A stretch of DNA of 64,000 nucleotides from Gemmiger sp. An120. Its GTDB lineage: Bacteria; Bacillota; Clostridia; Oscillospirales; Ruminococcaceae. Below, piece by piece: positions 50,563-59,628 of this stretch. The stretch spans positions 117,143 to 181,142 of the forward strand of contig NZ_NFLN01000005.1 of assembly GCF_002160955.1 (NCBI RefSeq), given 5' to 3'. A program made the position numbers and the translations under genes. The notes beneath the pieces are model-generated. The model had not been told where the DNA came from and ran no database searches. It was given only the letters and a program-made list of their open reading frames with translations. The first letter of the stretch is position 1. Each line of letters starts with the position of its first letter.

Positions 50563-51135
50563 GTGGAGGATATCCAATCCAAGAAACAGCGTCTGCTGGA
50601 CTGCCCGGTGATTGCGGCGGTCAAGGACGAAGCAGGCCTGCAGCAGGCGCTGCAGAGCGAATGCGAAGTGATCTTTCTGCTGTTCGGTACAGTGCTCAGC
50701 GTGGCGGGCCTGGTGCAGCAGGTTCAGGCGGCCGGAAAACTGGCCATCGTGCATATTGATCTGGTGGACGGCCTCAGCCAGCGGGAGGTAGCGGTGGATG
50801 GTCTGGCACGGATGTGCGCGCCGGACGGCATCATTTCCACCAAACCCACGCTGGTGCGCCGGGCGCGCCATCTGGGGCTGCTCACGGTACAGCGGGCGTT
50901 TATCCTGGATTCACTGGCGCTGTCCAACCTGCCTGCCCAGCTGGGTGTGGGCAAACCGGATTTTATTGAGATTTTGCCCGGCATTATGCCGCGGGTGATC
51001 GCGGAAATCACCCAGACTACCTCCACACCGGTGATTGCCGGCGGCCTGATTAAATACAAAGAAGAGGTTATGGCGGCCATGCGTGCGGGAGCGGCGGCGG
51101 TGTCCACCACCTGCCCGGCGGTCTGGGCTATGTAA
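50563..51135 (+). CDS. glpP: Glycerol uptake operon antiterminator GlpP
   Basis: A 190-residue TIM-barrel RNA-binding antiterminator of the GlpP family. Features are CPVIAAVKDEAGLQQAL, VHIDLVDGLSQREVAVDGL, GIISTKP and FIEILPGIMPRVI, with VIAGGLIK near the C terminus. In Bacillus GlpP binds glp leader RNA when glycerol 3-phosphate is present. GTG 50563 is preferred because AGGGAG lies 8 bases before it; GTG 50554 overlaps that site. glpK follows 65 bases downstream in the same orientation. No glycerol facilitator (glpF) is seen. Confidence 0.93.
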   Translation: MEDIQSKKQRLLDCPVIAAVKDEAGLQQALQSECEVIFLLFGTVLSVAGLVQQVQAAGKLAIVHIDLVDGLSQREVAVDGLARMCAPDGIISTKPTLVRRARHLGLLTVQRAFILDSLALSNLPAQLGVGKPDFIEILPGIMPRVIAEITQTTSTPVIAGGLIKYKEEVMAAMRAGAAAVSTTCPAVWAM

Positions 51136-51200
51136 ATGTTGATTCAGCGCCCGGCGCGGCGCATATCCTTGCCATCTATAATTAAAGGAGGCGTTCCACC

Positions 51201-52691
51201 GTGAAAAAATATGTGATCGCCCTGGATCAGGGAACCACCAGCAGCCGCTGCATTCTGTTTGACGAGCATCAGAACATTGTGCAGATGGCCCAGAAAGAGT
51301 TCACCCAGCACTATCCCCACCCCGGTTGGGTGGAGCACGACCCGATGGAAATCTACTCCAGCCAGTATGGCGTGCTGATGGAGGTGCTGGCCCAGAGCGG
51401 GGTGGCGCCGGAGGAGATCGCCGGTATCGGCATCACCAACCAGCGTGAAACGGCCATTGTGTGGGACAAGGAGAGCGGCCGCCCGGTATACAATGCGATT
51501 GTGTGGCAGTGCCGCCGTACCGCTGCCCTTTGTGAGGAACTGAAGGCGGATACGGAATTTACCAACTATGTAAAGGAGCGTACCGGCCTGCTGGTGGACG
51601 CCTACTTCTCCGGCACCAAGATCCAGTGGATTCTGGACAATGTGCCCGGCGCCCGGGAAAAGGCCGAGGCGGGACAGCTGCTGTTTGGCACAGTGGATAC
51701 CTGGCTGATCTGGAAGCTGACCGGCGGCGCGGTGCATGTGACCGACTACACCAACGCCAGCCGCACCATGCTGTACAACATCCGGGACCTGTGCTGGGAC
51801 GAGACCATCTGCCGCCGGCTGAACATTCCGATGAGCATGCTGCCCTCGGTGCGGGGGTGCAGCCAGGTCTACGGCTATGTGAACATCCAGGGCGTGGAGG
51901 TGCCCATCGCGGGCATTGCGGGTGACCAGCAGGCTGCGCTGTTCGGCCAGACCTGCTTTGAACCCGGCGAGGCCAAGAATACATACGGAACCGGCTGCTT
52001 CTTGCTGATGAACACCGGCGACACCATGTATCAGAGCAAAAACGGACTGCTTACCACCATTGCCATCGGCATTGACGGCAAGGTGCAGTACGCGCTGGAA
52101 GGCAGCGTCTTTGTGGGCGGTGCAGTGGTGCAGTGGCTGCGGGACGAGCTGCACCTCATCACGGAAGCCTCCGATACAGAATACTTTGCCAAGAAGGTCA
52201 AGGACAGTGCCGGTGTTTATGTGGTGCCCGCCTTTACCGGTCTGGGTGCGCCTCATTGGGATATGTACGCCCGGGGCGCGATCCTGGGCCTGACCCGGGG
52301 CGCGGGCCGCAACCACATCATCCGGGCCAGCCTGGAGGCCATTGCCTACCAGACCGGCGACGTGCTGCAGGCCATGGAAGAGGATACCGGGATTCGCCTG
52401 CGGGAACTGCGGGTGGATGGCGGCGCATCCGCCAACAACTTCCTGATGCAGTTCCAGGCGGACATTGTGGGCCGTACCATCCGCCGGCCCATGATCCGGG
52501 AGACCACGGCTCTGGGTGCGGCCTATCTGGCCGGCCTTGCTACCGGCGTGTGGAGCAGCCTGGACGATATCCGCGCCCAGTGGACGCTGGATAAACTCTA
52601 CGAGCCTGCCATGCCCGAAGAGCAGCGGCAGCGCCTGCAGGCCGGCTGGCAGAAAGCCGTGCAGCGCGCCAAGGACTGGGCAGAGGACTGA
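51201..52691 (+). CDS. glpK: Glycerol kinase
   Basis: A 496-residue FGGY kinase making sn-glycerol 3-phosphate. Motifs are [15 protein letters not shown] at the N terminus, ITNQRET near 80, [11 protein letters not shown] near 236 and [14 protein letters not shown] near 258, plus the C-terminal [16 protein letters not shown]. In Bacillus and Enterococcus GlpK a histidine in the loop before the AGDQQ motif is phosphorylated by the PTS. Here that loop reads [12 protein letters not shown] with Asn at the matching place, so PTS activation is doubtful. AAAGGAGG precedes the GTG start. Confidence 0.96.
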   Translation: MKKYVIALDQGTTSSRCILFDEHQNIVQMAQKEFTQHYPHPGWVEHDPMEIYSSQYGVLMEVLAQSGVAPEEIAGIGITNQRETAIVWDKESGRPVYNAIVWQCRRTAALCEELKADTEFTNYVKERTGLLVDAYFSGTKIQWILDNVPGAREKAEAGQLLFGTVDTWLIWKLTGGAVHVTDYTNASRTMLYNIRDLCWDETICRRLNIPMSMLPSVRGCSQVYGYVNIQGVEVPIAGIAGDQQAALFGQTCFEPGEAKNTYGTGCFLLMNTGDTMYQSKNGLLTTIAIGIDGKVQYALEGSVFVGGAVVQWLRDELHLITEASDTEYFAKKVKDSAGVYVVPAFTGLGAPHWDMYARGAILGLTRGAGRNHIIRASLEAIAYQTGDVLQAMEEDTGIRLRELRVDGGASANNFLMQFQADIVGRTIRRPMIRETTALGAAYLAGLATGVWSSLDDIRAQWTLDKLYEPAMPEEQRQRLQAGWQKAVQRAKDWAED

Positions 52692-52723
52692 TACCCTGCA
52701 TACTCGAATTTTCGCAAATAATT

Positions 52724-52752
52724 GAGAGGGGGCCGCAAGGCCCTCTCTTTTT
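52724..52752 (+). terminator. Intrinsic terminator after glpK
   Basis: GAGAGGGGGCC (52724-52734) pairs, with two unpaired G, against GGCCCTCTC (52739-52747), loop GCAA, followed by TTTTT. Confidence 0.75.
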
Positions 52753-52875
52753 GTCTTGTTCCGCTTGGTTTTCAGCGGAAAAACACCGGATTCGGAGCGG
52801 CTTGTATAAAATACAGAGAAGAAATCTGTGGAAAGCGCTGGAATTTGTGCGGCAAAACAAATCGGGAAAAAATGA

Positions 52876-52918
52876 TTGACATTTATAACATGTTCGCTAT
52901 AATTGTTCTATGGCGAAC
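52876..52918 (+). promoter_or_regulatory. MarR promoter with overlapping palindromic operator
   Basis: TTGACA (52876-52881), 16 bases, TATAAT (52898-52903), an almost perfect sigma-A promoter. GTTCGC (52892-52897) and GCGAAC (52913-52918) form an inverted repeat that brackets the -10 box and the start point, placed for repression by the MarR protein. Confidence 0.65.
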
Positions 52919-52986
52919 TGTTTGACAGGAAACAATATTGTGCCGAAGAAAACTCCGGCACACGTACAGAGAGGCAGGACAAAGAG

Positions 52987-53418
52987 ATGGAAAAAATTCT
53001 CGGCATTCAGCTGATCCGGATTTCCACCATGATCCGCCGGGAGCTGGACAACCAGGCCGACGGGAAAATGCTGCACAAAGCCACCGGAGGAAACGGGTGG
53101 ATCATGAAATATCTGGCCCGCAACGAGGACCACGATGTGTACCAGAAGGATATCGAAGAGCATTTCTCTGTTACCCGGTCCACCGTGTCCAAGGTGGTCA
53201 AACTTATGGAAGAAAAAGGGCTGATCCAGCGGCTTCCGGTGCCGGGAGACGCGCGGCTGAAAAAGCTGGTACTTACCGAGCAGGGGCGGGCGGTGCACCA
53301 GATGGCAGACGCGAACATGGTTCGCATGGAAGCCCGGCTTGCCAAGGGATTCTCCGACGAGGAACTGGAGCAGCTGTTTGACTTTCTGCAGCGCCTGCAG
53401 GAAAACCTGAAGGAATGA
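52987..53418 (+). CDS. MarR-family transcriptional regulator
   Basis: A 143-residue winged-helix dimeric regulator. The DNA-binding part has YQKDIEEHFSVTRSTVSKVVKLMEEKGLI (split here for length: recognition helix around TRSTVSKVVKLM) and the wing PGDARLKKLVLTEQG with the conserved Asp-Arg. It probably represses its own operon and the ABC exporter genes and releases on binding a drug-like ligand. The ATG at 52987 is used because family homology starts with EKILGIQLIRIS; an upstream GTG frame has no good site. Confidence 0.9.
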   Translation: MEKILGIQLIRISTMIRRELDNQADGKMLHKATGGNGWIMKYLARNEDHDVYQKDIEEHFSVTRSTVSKVVKLMEEKGLIQRLPVPGDARLKKLVLTEQGRAVHQMADANMVRMEARLAKGFSDEELEQLFDFLQRLQENLKE

Positions 53419-53472
53419 CCGGTCTGCCCTGCGGGGCATATCGGCATAAGCAGATTGTTTGATCTACAACAT

Positions 53473-53489
53473 TGTTTCCGACGGAAACA
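53473..53489. promoter_or_regulatory. Palindrome before the ABC exporter genes, possible second operator
   Basis: TGTTTCC, GAC, GGAAACA form a 7-bp inverted repeat 57 bases before the exporter start. It differs in sequence from the operator at 52892-52918, so it may bind another regulator. Confidence 0.4.
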
Positions 53490-53545
53490 GTTCGACCTGA
53501 AAGACCCGGCTGCGGCCGGTCCGTATGAAAAGGAGGATTCGACAT

Positions 53546-55291
53546 ATGATCAAAAAGCTTGCCGCCTCCATCCGACAGTACAAAAAAGTATCCGCGCTGG
53601 CAATGCTTTTTACCGTATTGGAGGTGGGGCTGGACATTCTGATCCCCCGCGTCATGGCGGACCTGATCGATAAAGGCATCGACTAGGGCAACATGAACGT
53701 GGTGCTGGGATACGGTGCGGTGCTGCTGCTCAGTGCGGTGCTGGCGCTGACCTTCGGTGCGCTGGGCGGCCGGTACGCGGCCCGGGCGGCCTGCGGCTTT
53801 GCCCGCAACCTGCGCCAGGATATGTATTACCGGGTACAGGATTTTTCCTTCTCCAACATTGACCGGTTCTCCACGGCCAGCATTGTAACCCGTCTGACCA
53901 CCGACGTGACCAACGTGCAGATGGCCTATCAGATGATCGTACGTCTGGCCATCCGCTGCCCGGTTCTGCTGGTGGTGGCCATGATCGTCTCCTTCAGCAT
54001 CCACCGGGAGCTGTCCCTGATCTTCCTGGGGGCCGCGCCGCTGCTGTTCATCGGCCTGTACATTATTATGCGCCGTACCCATCCGGTCTTTGAGCGGGTG
54101 TTCCGCACCTACGATAAGCTGAACCAGGTGGTGCAGGAAAACCTGCGGGGCATCCGGGTGGTCAAGTCCTTTACCCGGGAGGATTTTGAGAACAAAAAGT
54201 TCGACGACATCTCCCAGAGCATTTACAAGGACTTCTCCAAGGCCGAGAAGACCCTGGCGTTCAACATGCCTTTGATGCAGGCTGCCATGTACACCTGCAC
54301 CCTGCTGCTGTGCTGGCTGGGCGCGCGGATTATCGTTCTGTCCGGCGGCACCGAGCTCACCACCGGCCTGCTCATGAGCCTGTTCAACTATTCGCTGCAG
54401 ATTCTGATGAGCCTGATGGCCCTGTCCATGGTGCTGGTGATGATCACCATCTCCCGGGCCTCTGCCGAGCGTATCGTGGAAGTCCTCACCGAAGAGAGCG
54501 ACCTGAAAAACGGCCCCAACCCGGTGGAGACGGTCAAGGACGGCTCCATCGACTTTGACGATGTGACCTTCTCCTATGCCCGCAAAGCGGAACACCCCGT
54601 GCTGGACCATGTGAACCTGCATATTGCCTCCGGCCAGACGGTGGGTATCCTGGGCGGCACCGGCTCTTCCAAGTCCAGCCTGGTGCAGCTGATCCCCCGT
54701 CTGTATGACGTGACCGGCGGCAGCGTCAAGGTAGGCGGCGTGGACGTGCGCGATTACGACCTGGAGACCCTGCGCAACCAGGTAGCCATGGTGCTGCAGA
54801 AGAACGTTCTGTTCTCCGGCACCATCAAGGATAACCTGCGCTGGGGCGACGAACACGCCACCGACGAGCAGATGCTCCACGCCTGCCAGCTGGCCTGCGC
54901 GGATGAGTTTATCCAACAGATGCCCGACGGCTACGATACCTACATCGAGCAGGGCGGTTCCAACGTGTCCGGCGGCCAGAAGCAGCGGCTGTGTATTGCC
55001 CGCGCGCTGCTGAAAAAGCCCAAGATCCTGATTCTGGACGACTCCACCAGCGCCGTGGATACCGAGACCGATGCCCGTATCCGCCGTGCTTTTGCCCAGG
55101 AGATCCCCGATACCACCAAGATCATCATTGCGCAGCGCGTGTCCTCCATTCAGGACGCGGACCAGATCATCGTGCTGGATGCGGGCCGCATTGTGGGCCT
55201 GGGCAACCATGCGCAGCTGCTGCAGACCTGTGCTATCTATCGGGAGGCCTATGAATCCCAGAACAAGAAAGGAGAGGATCAGAATGCGTGA
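53546..55291 (+). CDS. ABC exporter subunit 1 (degenerate ATPase site), interrupted by in-frame TAG
   Basis: A full-length exporter half-transporter frame of 581 codons: membrane domain first, then Walker A GGTGSSKSS near 369, signature VSGGQ near 473 and Walker B ILILDDSTS near 494. Walker B ends in Asp-Asp, lacking the catalytic Glu, as in one half of heterodimeric exporters. Codon 47 (53684-53686) is TAG. Upstream, 46 good codons start at ATG 53546 with AAAGGAGGA. Downstream, ATG 53693 has no binding site and would drop the first membrane helix. It may be read through, restarted or inactive. It overlaps the next gene by 8 bases. Confidence 0.8.
53684..53686 (+). other. In-frame amber (TAG) codon in the ABC exporter gene
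   Basis: The frame is open with consistent protein character on both sides. A single C to T change (CAG, Gln) would explain it. Only one other gene in the window, dpaA, uses TAG as its stop. Confidence 0.8.
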
Positions 55292-57200
55292 ATCCGGCAA
55301 TAAGCCCGAGGCGCCCCTGATGCGCTTCAAGCCCGGCACCATCCGCCGCCTGCTGGGCTATATGTCCCAGTACCGGGTGCAGCTGGTGCTGGTGGTCATC
55401 TGCATCCTGGTCAGCGCCTTTGCCAACGCGGCTTCGGCCCTGTTCCTGCAGCGGCTGATCGATGACTACATTTCCCCGCTTCTGCTGGAAAGCAACCCGG
55501 TCTTTACCGGCCTGGCCAAGGCCATCACCGGCATGGCCTTTGTGTATATCGCGGGCGTACTCTGCACCCTGTTCTACAACCGTCTGATGGCGGTGGTGGC
55601 GCAGGGAACCCTGAAACGCATCCGTGACGAGATGTTCAACCACATGCAGACCCTGCCCATCTCTTATTTTGATACCCACACCCACGGCGACGTGATGAGC
55701 TATTACACCAACGATACCGATACCCTTCGTCAGATGATCAGCCAGAGCATGCCGCAGCTGTTCTCCAGCTGTGTGACGATCATAGCGGTGTTCTTCTCGA
55801 TGCTCTACCTGAGCGTGCCCCTGACCCTGTTTGTGGTGCTGTTCGCGGTGTTCCTGCTGTGGGTGGTGCGGTACATCGCCGGCCACAGCGGCCGCTTCTT
55901 CGTGCAGCAGCAGCAGACCCTGGGCGAGGTAAACGGCTATATTGAGGAAATGATCAACGGCCAGAAGGTGGTCAAGGTGTTCTGCCACGAGCAGAAAGCC
56001 CGGGAAGCCTTCGACTTCCACAACGATCGCCTGTGCGAGGCGTCCACCAACGCCAACATGATGGGCAACGTCATCATGCCGGTGGTGGCCAGCCTGGGCT
56101 ACGTGCTGTATGTGCTGCTGGCGGTGGTCGGCGGCGCCATGGCCATTATCGGGGTGGGCAACATCGGCCTGGCCGGGGTCAGCACCCTGACCCTGGGCAC
56201 CATCGCCTCCTTCCTGACCATGTCCCGCAGCTTCGTCAACCCGATTGCCCAGGTCAGCCAGCAGTTCAACAACGTGATCATGGCGCTGGCGGGCGCATCC
56301 CGTATCTTTGAGCTGATGGATGAGCCCAGCGAGGAAGACCACGGCTATGTGACCCTGGTCAACGCCCGCTACAACCAGGACGGCGAGCTGGAAGAGACCG
56401 AGGAATCCACCGGCATGTGGGCCTGGAAACATCCCCATCACGACGGCACCGTGACCTACACCAAGCTGCAGGGCAACGTGGTGTTCGACCATGTGGACTT
56501 TGCCTATACCCCCGACAAGCCCATCCTGCACGACATCTGCATGTATGCGGAGCCGGGCCAGAAGCTGGCCTTTGTGGGCGCTACCGGCGCGGGCAAGACC
56601 ACCATCACCAACCTGATCAACCGGTTCTACGACATTGCGGACGGCAAGATCCGCTACGACGGCATCAACATCAACAAGATCAAAAAAGCCGACCTGCGCC
56701 GTTCCCTGGGCGTGGTGCTGCAGGACGTGAACCTGTTCACCGGCACCGTCATGGAGAACATCCGCTACGGCCGCCTGAACGCCACCGACGAGGAATGTAT
56801 CGCCGCCGCCAAGCTGGCCAACGCCGACAGCTTTATCCGCATGCTGCCGGGCGGCTACCAGACGGTGCTGGAAGGGGACGGCAGCGGCCTGTCCCAGGGG
56901 CAGCGGCAGCTGCTCAGCATCGCCCGGGCGGCGGTGGCTGATCCGCCGGTCATGATCCTGGACGAGGCCACCTCCTCCATCGATACCCGCACCGAGGCCA
57001 TTGTGCAGGCCGGTATGGATGCGCTGATGTACGGCCGCACCGTATTTGTCATCGCGCACCGGCTGTCCACCGTGCAGAACTCGGACGTGATCATGGTGCT
57101 GGAGCATGGCCGCATCATCGAGCGCGGCAGCCACGACAAGCTGATTGCCGAAAAAGGCAAGTACTATCAGCTGTATACCGGCGCGTTCGAACTGGAATAA
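55284..57200 (+). CDS. ABC exporter subunit 2 (consensus ATPase site)
   Basis: A 638-residue exporter half-transporter. A membrane domain with six helices (about 35-330) is followed by an insert of about 50 residues (NARYNQDGELEETEEST region). The ATPase domain has Walker A GATGAGKTT near 431, signature LSQGQ near 535 and complete Walker B MILDEATSS near 556. With the degenerate first subunit it forms a heterodimeric multidrug- or lipid-type exporter. The ATG overlaps the end of the first gene with AAAGGAGAGG upstream. Confidence 0.92.
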   Translation: MRESGNKPEAPLMRFKPGTIRRLLGYMSQYRVQLVLVVICILVSAFANAASALFLQRLIDDYISPLLLESNPVFTGLAKAITGMAFVYIAGVLCTLFYNRLMAVVAQGTLKRIRDEMFNHMQTLPISYFDTHTHGDVMSYYTNDTDTLRQMISQSMPQLFSSCVTIIAVFFSMLYLSVPLTLFVVLFAVFLLWVVRYIAGHSGRFFVQQQQTLGEVNGYIEEMINGQKVVKVFCHEQKAREAFDFHNDRLCEASTNANMMGNVIMPVVASLGYVLYVLLAVVGGAMAIIGVGNIGLAGVSTLTLGTIASFLTMSRSFVNPIAQVSQQFNNVIMALAGASRIFELMDEPSEEDHGYVTLVNARYNQDGELEETEESTGMWAWKHPHHDGTVTYTKLQGNVVFDHVDFAYTPDKPILHDICMYAEPGQKLAFVGATGAGKTTITNLINRFYDIADGKIRYDGININKIKKADLRRSLGVVLQDVNLFTGTVMENIRYGRLNATDEECIAAAKLANADSFIRMLPGGYQTVLEGDGSGLSQGQRQLLSIARAAVADPPVMILDEATSSIDTRTEAIVQAGMDALMYGRTVFVIAHRLSTVQNSDVIMVLEHGRIIERGSHDKLIAEKGKYYQLYTGAFELE

Positions 57201-57213
57201 GCGCTGTATACCA

Positions 57214-57248
57214 GGGTCGTGTCCCTTTCCGGGGCGCGGCCCTTTTTT
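57214..57248 (+). terminator. Intrinsic terminator after the ABC exporter genes
   Basis: GGGTCGTGTCCC (57214-57225) pairs with GGGGCGCGGCCC (57231-57242), including three G-U pairs, followed by TTTTTT. Confidence 0.75.
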
Positions 57249-57303
57249 CTTTGCACAGCCTGCTCCGAAACCGGCCATACCATCCGTAACCGGCCGGTTC
57301 ACC

Positions 57304-57332
57304 TTGCCCGCCGGGCGGTTTTATGCTACACT
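57304..57332 (+). promoter_or_regulatory. Predicted sigma-A promoter of the fusion gene
   Basis: TTGCCC (57304-57309), 17 bases, TGC-TACACT (-10 at 57327-57332), partly extended -10. The start codon is about 60 bases downstream. Confidence 0.6.
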
Positions 57333-57390
57333 GATACCACAAGGCCGCCCCCGTGCGGGGCGGCACAATTTTTACAGGGAGGGCATCTTC

Positions 57391-59031
57391 ATGTCCAATC
57401 TTCTGATTCTGGGGGCCGGCGGCTTTGGCCAGATGGTGGCCGAGACGGCGCAGCTTACCGGCCAGTATGAAAAAATCGCCTTTCTGGACGATGCGTCCAA
57501 GGACAGCCGGGTCATCGGCAAATGTGTGGATTACGAGGCCTGCTTGCCGGAGTATTCCCAGGCGGTGGCCGCGTTCGGCAATAACAAAATGCGTCTGCAT
57601 TGGGTGGACAAGCTGCTCGAGGCGGGTTTTGCCGTGCCGCCGCTGGTGCATCCCAGCGCGGTGGTCAGCCCCTCGGCGGTGCTGGAACCCGGGTGCTTTG
57701 TGATGCAGCGGGCGGTGGTGAACACCCACACGGTGATCGAAAAAGGCTGCCTGATCAACGCGGGCGCCATCGTGGATCACGACAGCCGGGTAGGGGCCGG
57801 GGCCCATATCTGCCTGGGCAGCGTGGTCAAGGCCAACTGCACCATTGAACCGCTGGTCAAGGTGGAGGCGGGCCAGGTGATCTTCTCCACCCGCCGAAAG
57901 ATCGACGGGGTGGACAGCCTGGAACTGGAGGATGCGCTCTACGCCTTCGGCTTCGGCAACCAGTGCAGCTACGTGCGGCCTTTTGGCGCCGGGCACATCA
58001 ACGAGACCTACGCGGTCTACGTGCCGGACGGCCAGGGCGGCGACGTGCTGGCCTATGTGATGCAGCGGGTGAACACCAACGTGTTCAAGCAGCCCCGGCA
58101 GGTCATGGAGAATATCTTCGGTGTGACCGAGTATCTGCGCCGCCAGATCCGCGAGGCGGGCGGCGACCCGGACCGGGAGACCCTGAGCTACATCAAGACC
58201 AAATCCGGCGAGCCCTATTTTGAGGACGGCAAGGGTCAGCCCTGGCGCTGCTACAACTTCATCCCGGATTCGGTCTGCTACCAGAGCGTGGAGGACCCGG
58301 AGCAGTTCTACCAGTCCGCCCGCAGCTTCGGCCATTTCCTCTGTCAGCTGGGCGGCTATCCCGCCGACACCCTGTACGAGACCATTCCCAACTTCCACAA
58401 TACCGAGAGCCGCCTGGCCGACTTTGAACAGGCGGTGCGCCGGGATGTGAAAAACCGGGCCCGCACCTGCAAAAAGGAGATCCAGTTCGTGATGGCCCGC
58501 AAGGCGGACTGCAGCGTGCTGATGGAACTGCTGCGCCAGGGAAAGCTGCCGCTGCGGGTGACCCACAACGACACCAAGCTGAACAACATCCTGTTTGATG
58601 AAAAGACCGGCAAGGGCCTGTGCATCATCGACCTGGACACCATCATGCCCGGCCTGGCGCTGAGCGATTTCGGGGATTCCATCCGGTTCGGTGCGTCCAC
58701 CGGCGCGGAGGATGAAAAGGACCTGACCAAGGTACACTTCGATCTGAATCTGTTCGAGCTGTACACCAAGGGCTATCTGGAAACCGCCGGCCCGGTGCTG
58801 ACCGATACCGAAAAGGAGTATCTGCCCTGGGGCGCGCGGCTGCTGACGCTGGAATGCGGCATCCGCTTCCTGACCGATTATCTGCGGGGAGACGAATACT
58901 TCAAGACCCAGTATGCCACCCACAACCTGGTGCGGGCCCGCACCCAGTTCCGCCTGGTGGATGAGATGGAGCAGCATTTTGATGAGATGAAGGCCATTGT
59001 GGCCCGCTACAGCCAGGAGGAAAACGCATGA
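57391..59031 (+). CDS. Fusion of PglD/NeuD-like sugar acetyltransferase and NahK-like sugar kinase
   Basis: A 546-residue bifunctional protein. Residues about 1-75 form a Rossmann-like domain with LGAGGFGQMVAE. Residues about 90-165 are a left-handed beta-helix with hexapeptide repeats (VHPSAVVSPSAVLEPGC, VIEKGCLINAGAIVDHD), as in PglD/NeuD acyltransferases. Residues about 190-546 are a phosphotransferase of the APH/choline kinase fold resembling N-acetylhexosamine 1-kinase: GAGHINETYAVY, QRVNTNVFKQPRQVM, THNDTKLNNILF (catalytic Asp near 392) and DLDTIMPG near 413. It could phosphorylate an amino sugar and acetylate a related one. GGGAGGG precedes the ATG. The phosphodiesterase gene overlaps its stop. 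Confidence 0.85.
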   Translation: MSNLLILGAGGFGQMVAETAQLTGQYEKIAFLDDASKDSRVIGKCVDYEACLPEYSQAVAAFGNNKMRLHWVDKLLEAGFAVPPLVHPSAVVSPSAVLEPGCFVMQRAVVNTHTVIEKGCLINAGAIVDHDSRVGAGAHICLGSVVKANCTIEPLVKVEAGQVIFSTRRKIDGVDSLELEDALYAFGFGNQCSYVRPFGAGHINETYAVYVPDGQGGDVLAYVMQRVNTNVFKQPRQVMENIFGVTEYLRRQIREAGGDPDRETLSYIKTKSGEPYFEDGKGQPWRCYNFIPDSVCYQSVEDPEQFYQSARSFGHFLCQLGGYPADTLYETIPNFHNTESRLADFEQAVRRDVKNRARTCKKEIQFVMARKADCSVLMELLRQGKLPLRVTHNDTKLNNILFDEKTGKGLCIIDLDTIMPGLALSDFGDSIRFGASTGAEDEKDLTKVHFDLNLFELYTKGYLETAGPVLTDTEKEYLPWGARLLTLECGIRFLTDYLRGDEYFKTQYATHNLVRARTQFRLVDEMEQHFDEMKAIVARYSQEENA

Positions 59032-59570
59032 AACTGCTGATCGCGTCGGACATTCACGGCTCGGCCGCCTGCTGCCGGCAGCTGATGGCCCGGATTGAGG
59101 AGTTTGCCCCTGACCGCATCCTGTTGCTGGGAGATCTGCTCTACCACGGCCCCCGCAACGACCTGCCCGAGGAATACGCCCCCAAGCAGGTGATCCCCAT
59201 GCTGAACAGTCTGAAAGACCGGATCACCGCCGTGCGGGGCAACTGTGAGGCGGAGGTGGACCAGATGGTGCTGGAGTTCCCCGTGATGGCGGACTACGCC
59301 AATATCCTGTTCCCGGACGGGCGGGTTCTGTTTGCCACCCACGGCCACCACTTTGACCCGGACCACCTGCCCCCGCTGGCGGCGGGCAGCGCCTTTGCGT
59401 TCGGCCATGTGCATGTCAAGCATCTGGAGCGCAAAGGGGATATCCTGATCCTGAATCCGGGCAGCGTGTCCATCCCGAAGGACGGCACCCACAGCTATAT
59501 GACCTTTGAGGACGGGGTGTTCACCACCCGGCGGCTTTCCAGCGAAGCGCTGGACAGCCTGGCCTGGTAA
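59028..59570 (+). CDS. yfcE: YfcE-type metallophosphoesterase
   Basis: A 180-residue calcineurin-like phosphodiesterase with all five metal blocks: SDIHGS, LGDLLYHGPRND, RGNCEAEVD, THGHHFD and GHVHVKHL. YfcE hydrolyses phosphodiesters in vitro; the natural substrate is unknown. The start overlaps the stop of the sugar kinase fusion (ATGA), so the two are translated together, which hints at a phosphosugar or nucleotide-sugar substrate. Confidence 0.92.
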   Translation: MKLLIASDIHGSAACCRQLMARIEEFAPDRILLLGDLLYHGPRNDLPEEYAPKQVIPMLNSLKDRITAVRGNCEAEVDQMVLEFPVMADYANILFPDGRVLFATHGHHFDPDHLPPLAAGSAFAFGHVHVKHLERKGDILILNPGSVSIPKDGTHSYMTFEDGVFTTRRLSSEALDSLAW

Positions 59571-59580
59571 AACCACATAC

Positions 59581-59620
59581 AAAAAACGGTCTGACGCCGC
59601 GCGGCGCCAGACCGTTTTTC
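59581..59620. terminator. Bidirectional terminator between yfcE and putP
   Basis: AAAAACGGTCTG (59582-59593) pairs with CAGACCGTTTTT (59608-59619). The inner CGCC/GGCG extends the stem. T-runs on both strands. Confidence 0.85.
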
Positions 59621-59628
59621 TATGTAAC

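Noticed and set aside
51177..51183. TATAAT right before glpK as a separate promoter
   Set aside because: It touches the ribosome binding site, so a transcript from it could not carry that site. No matching -35 box.
53273..57302. Long reverse-strand frames opposite the ABC exporter genes
   Set aside because: Antisense shadows of GC-rich genes. Composition rich in His, Gln and Gly with no family resemblance.
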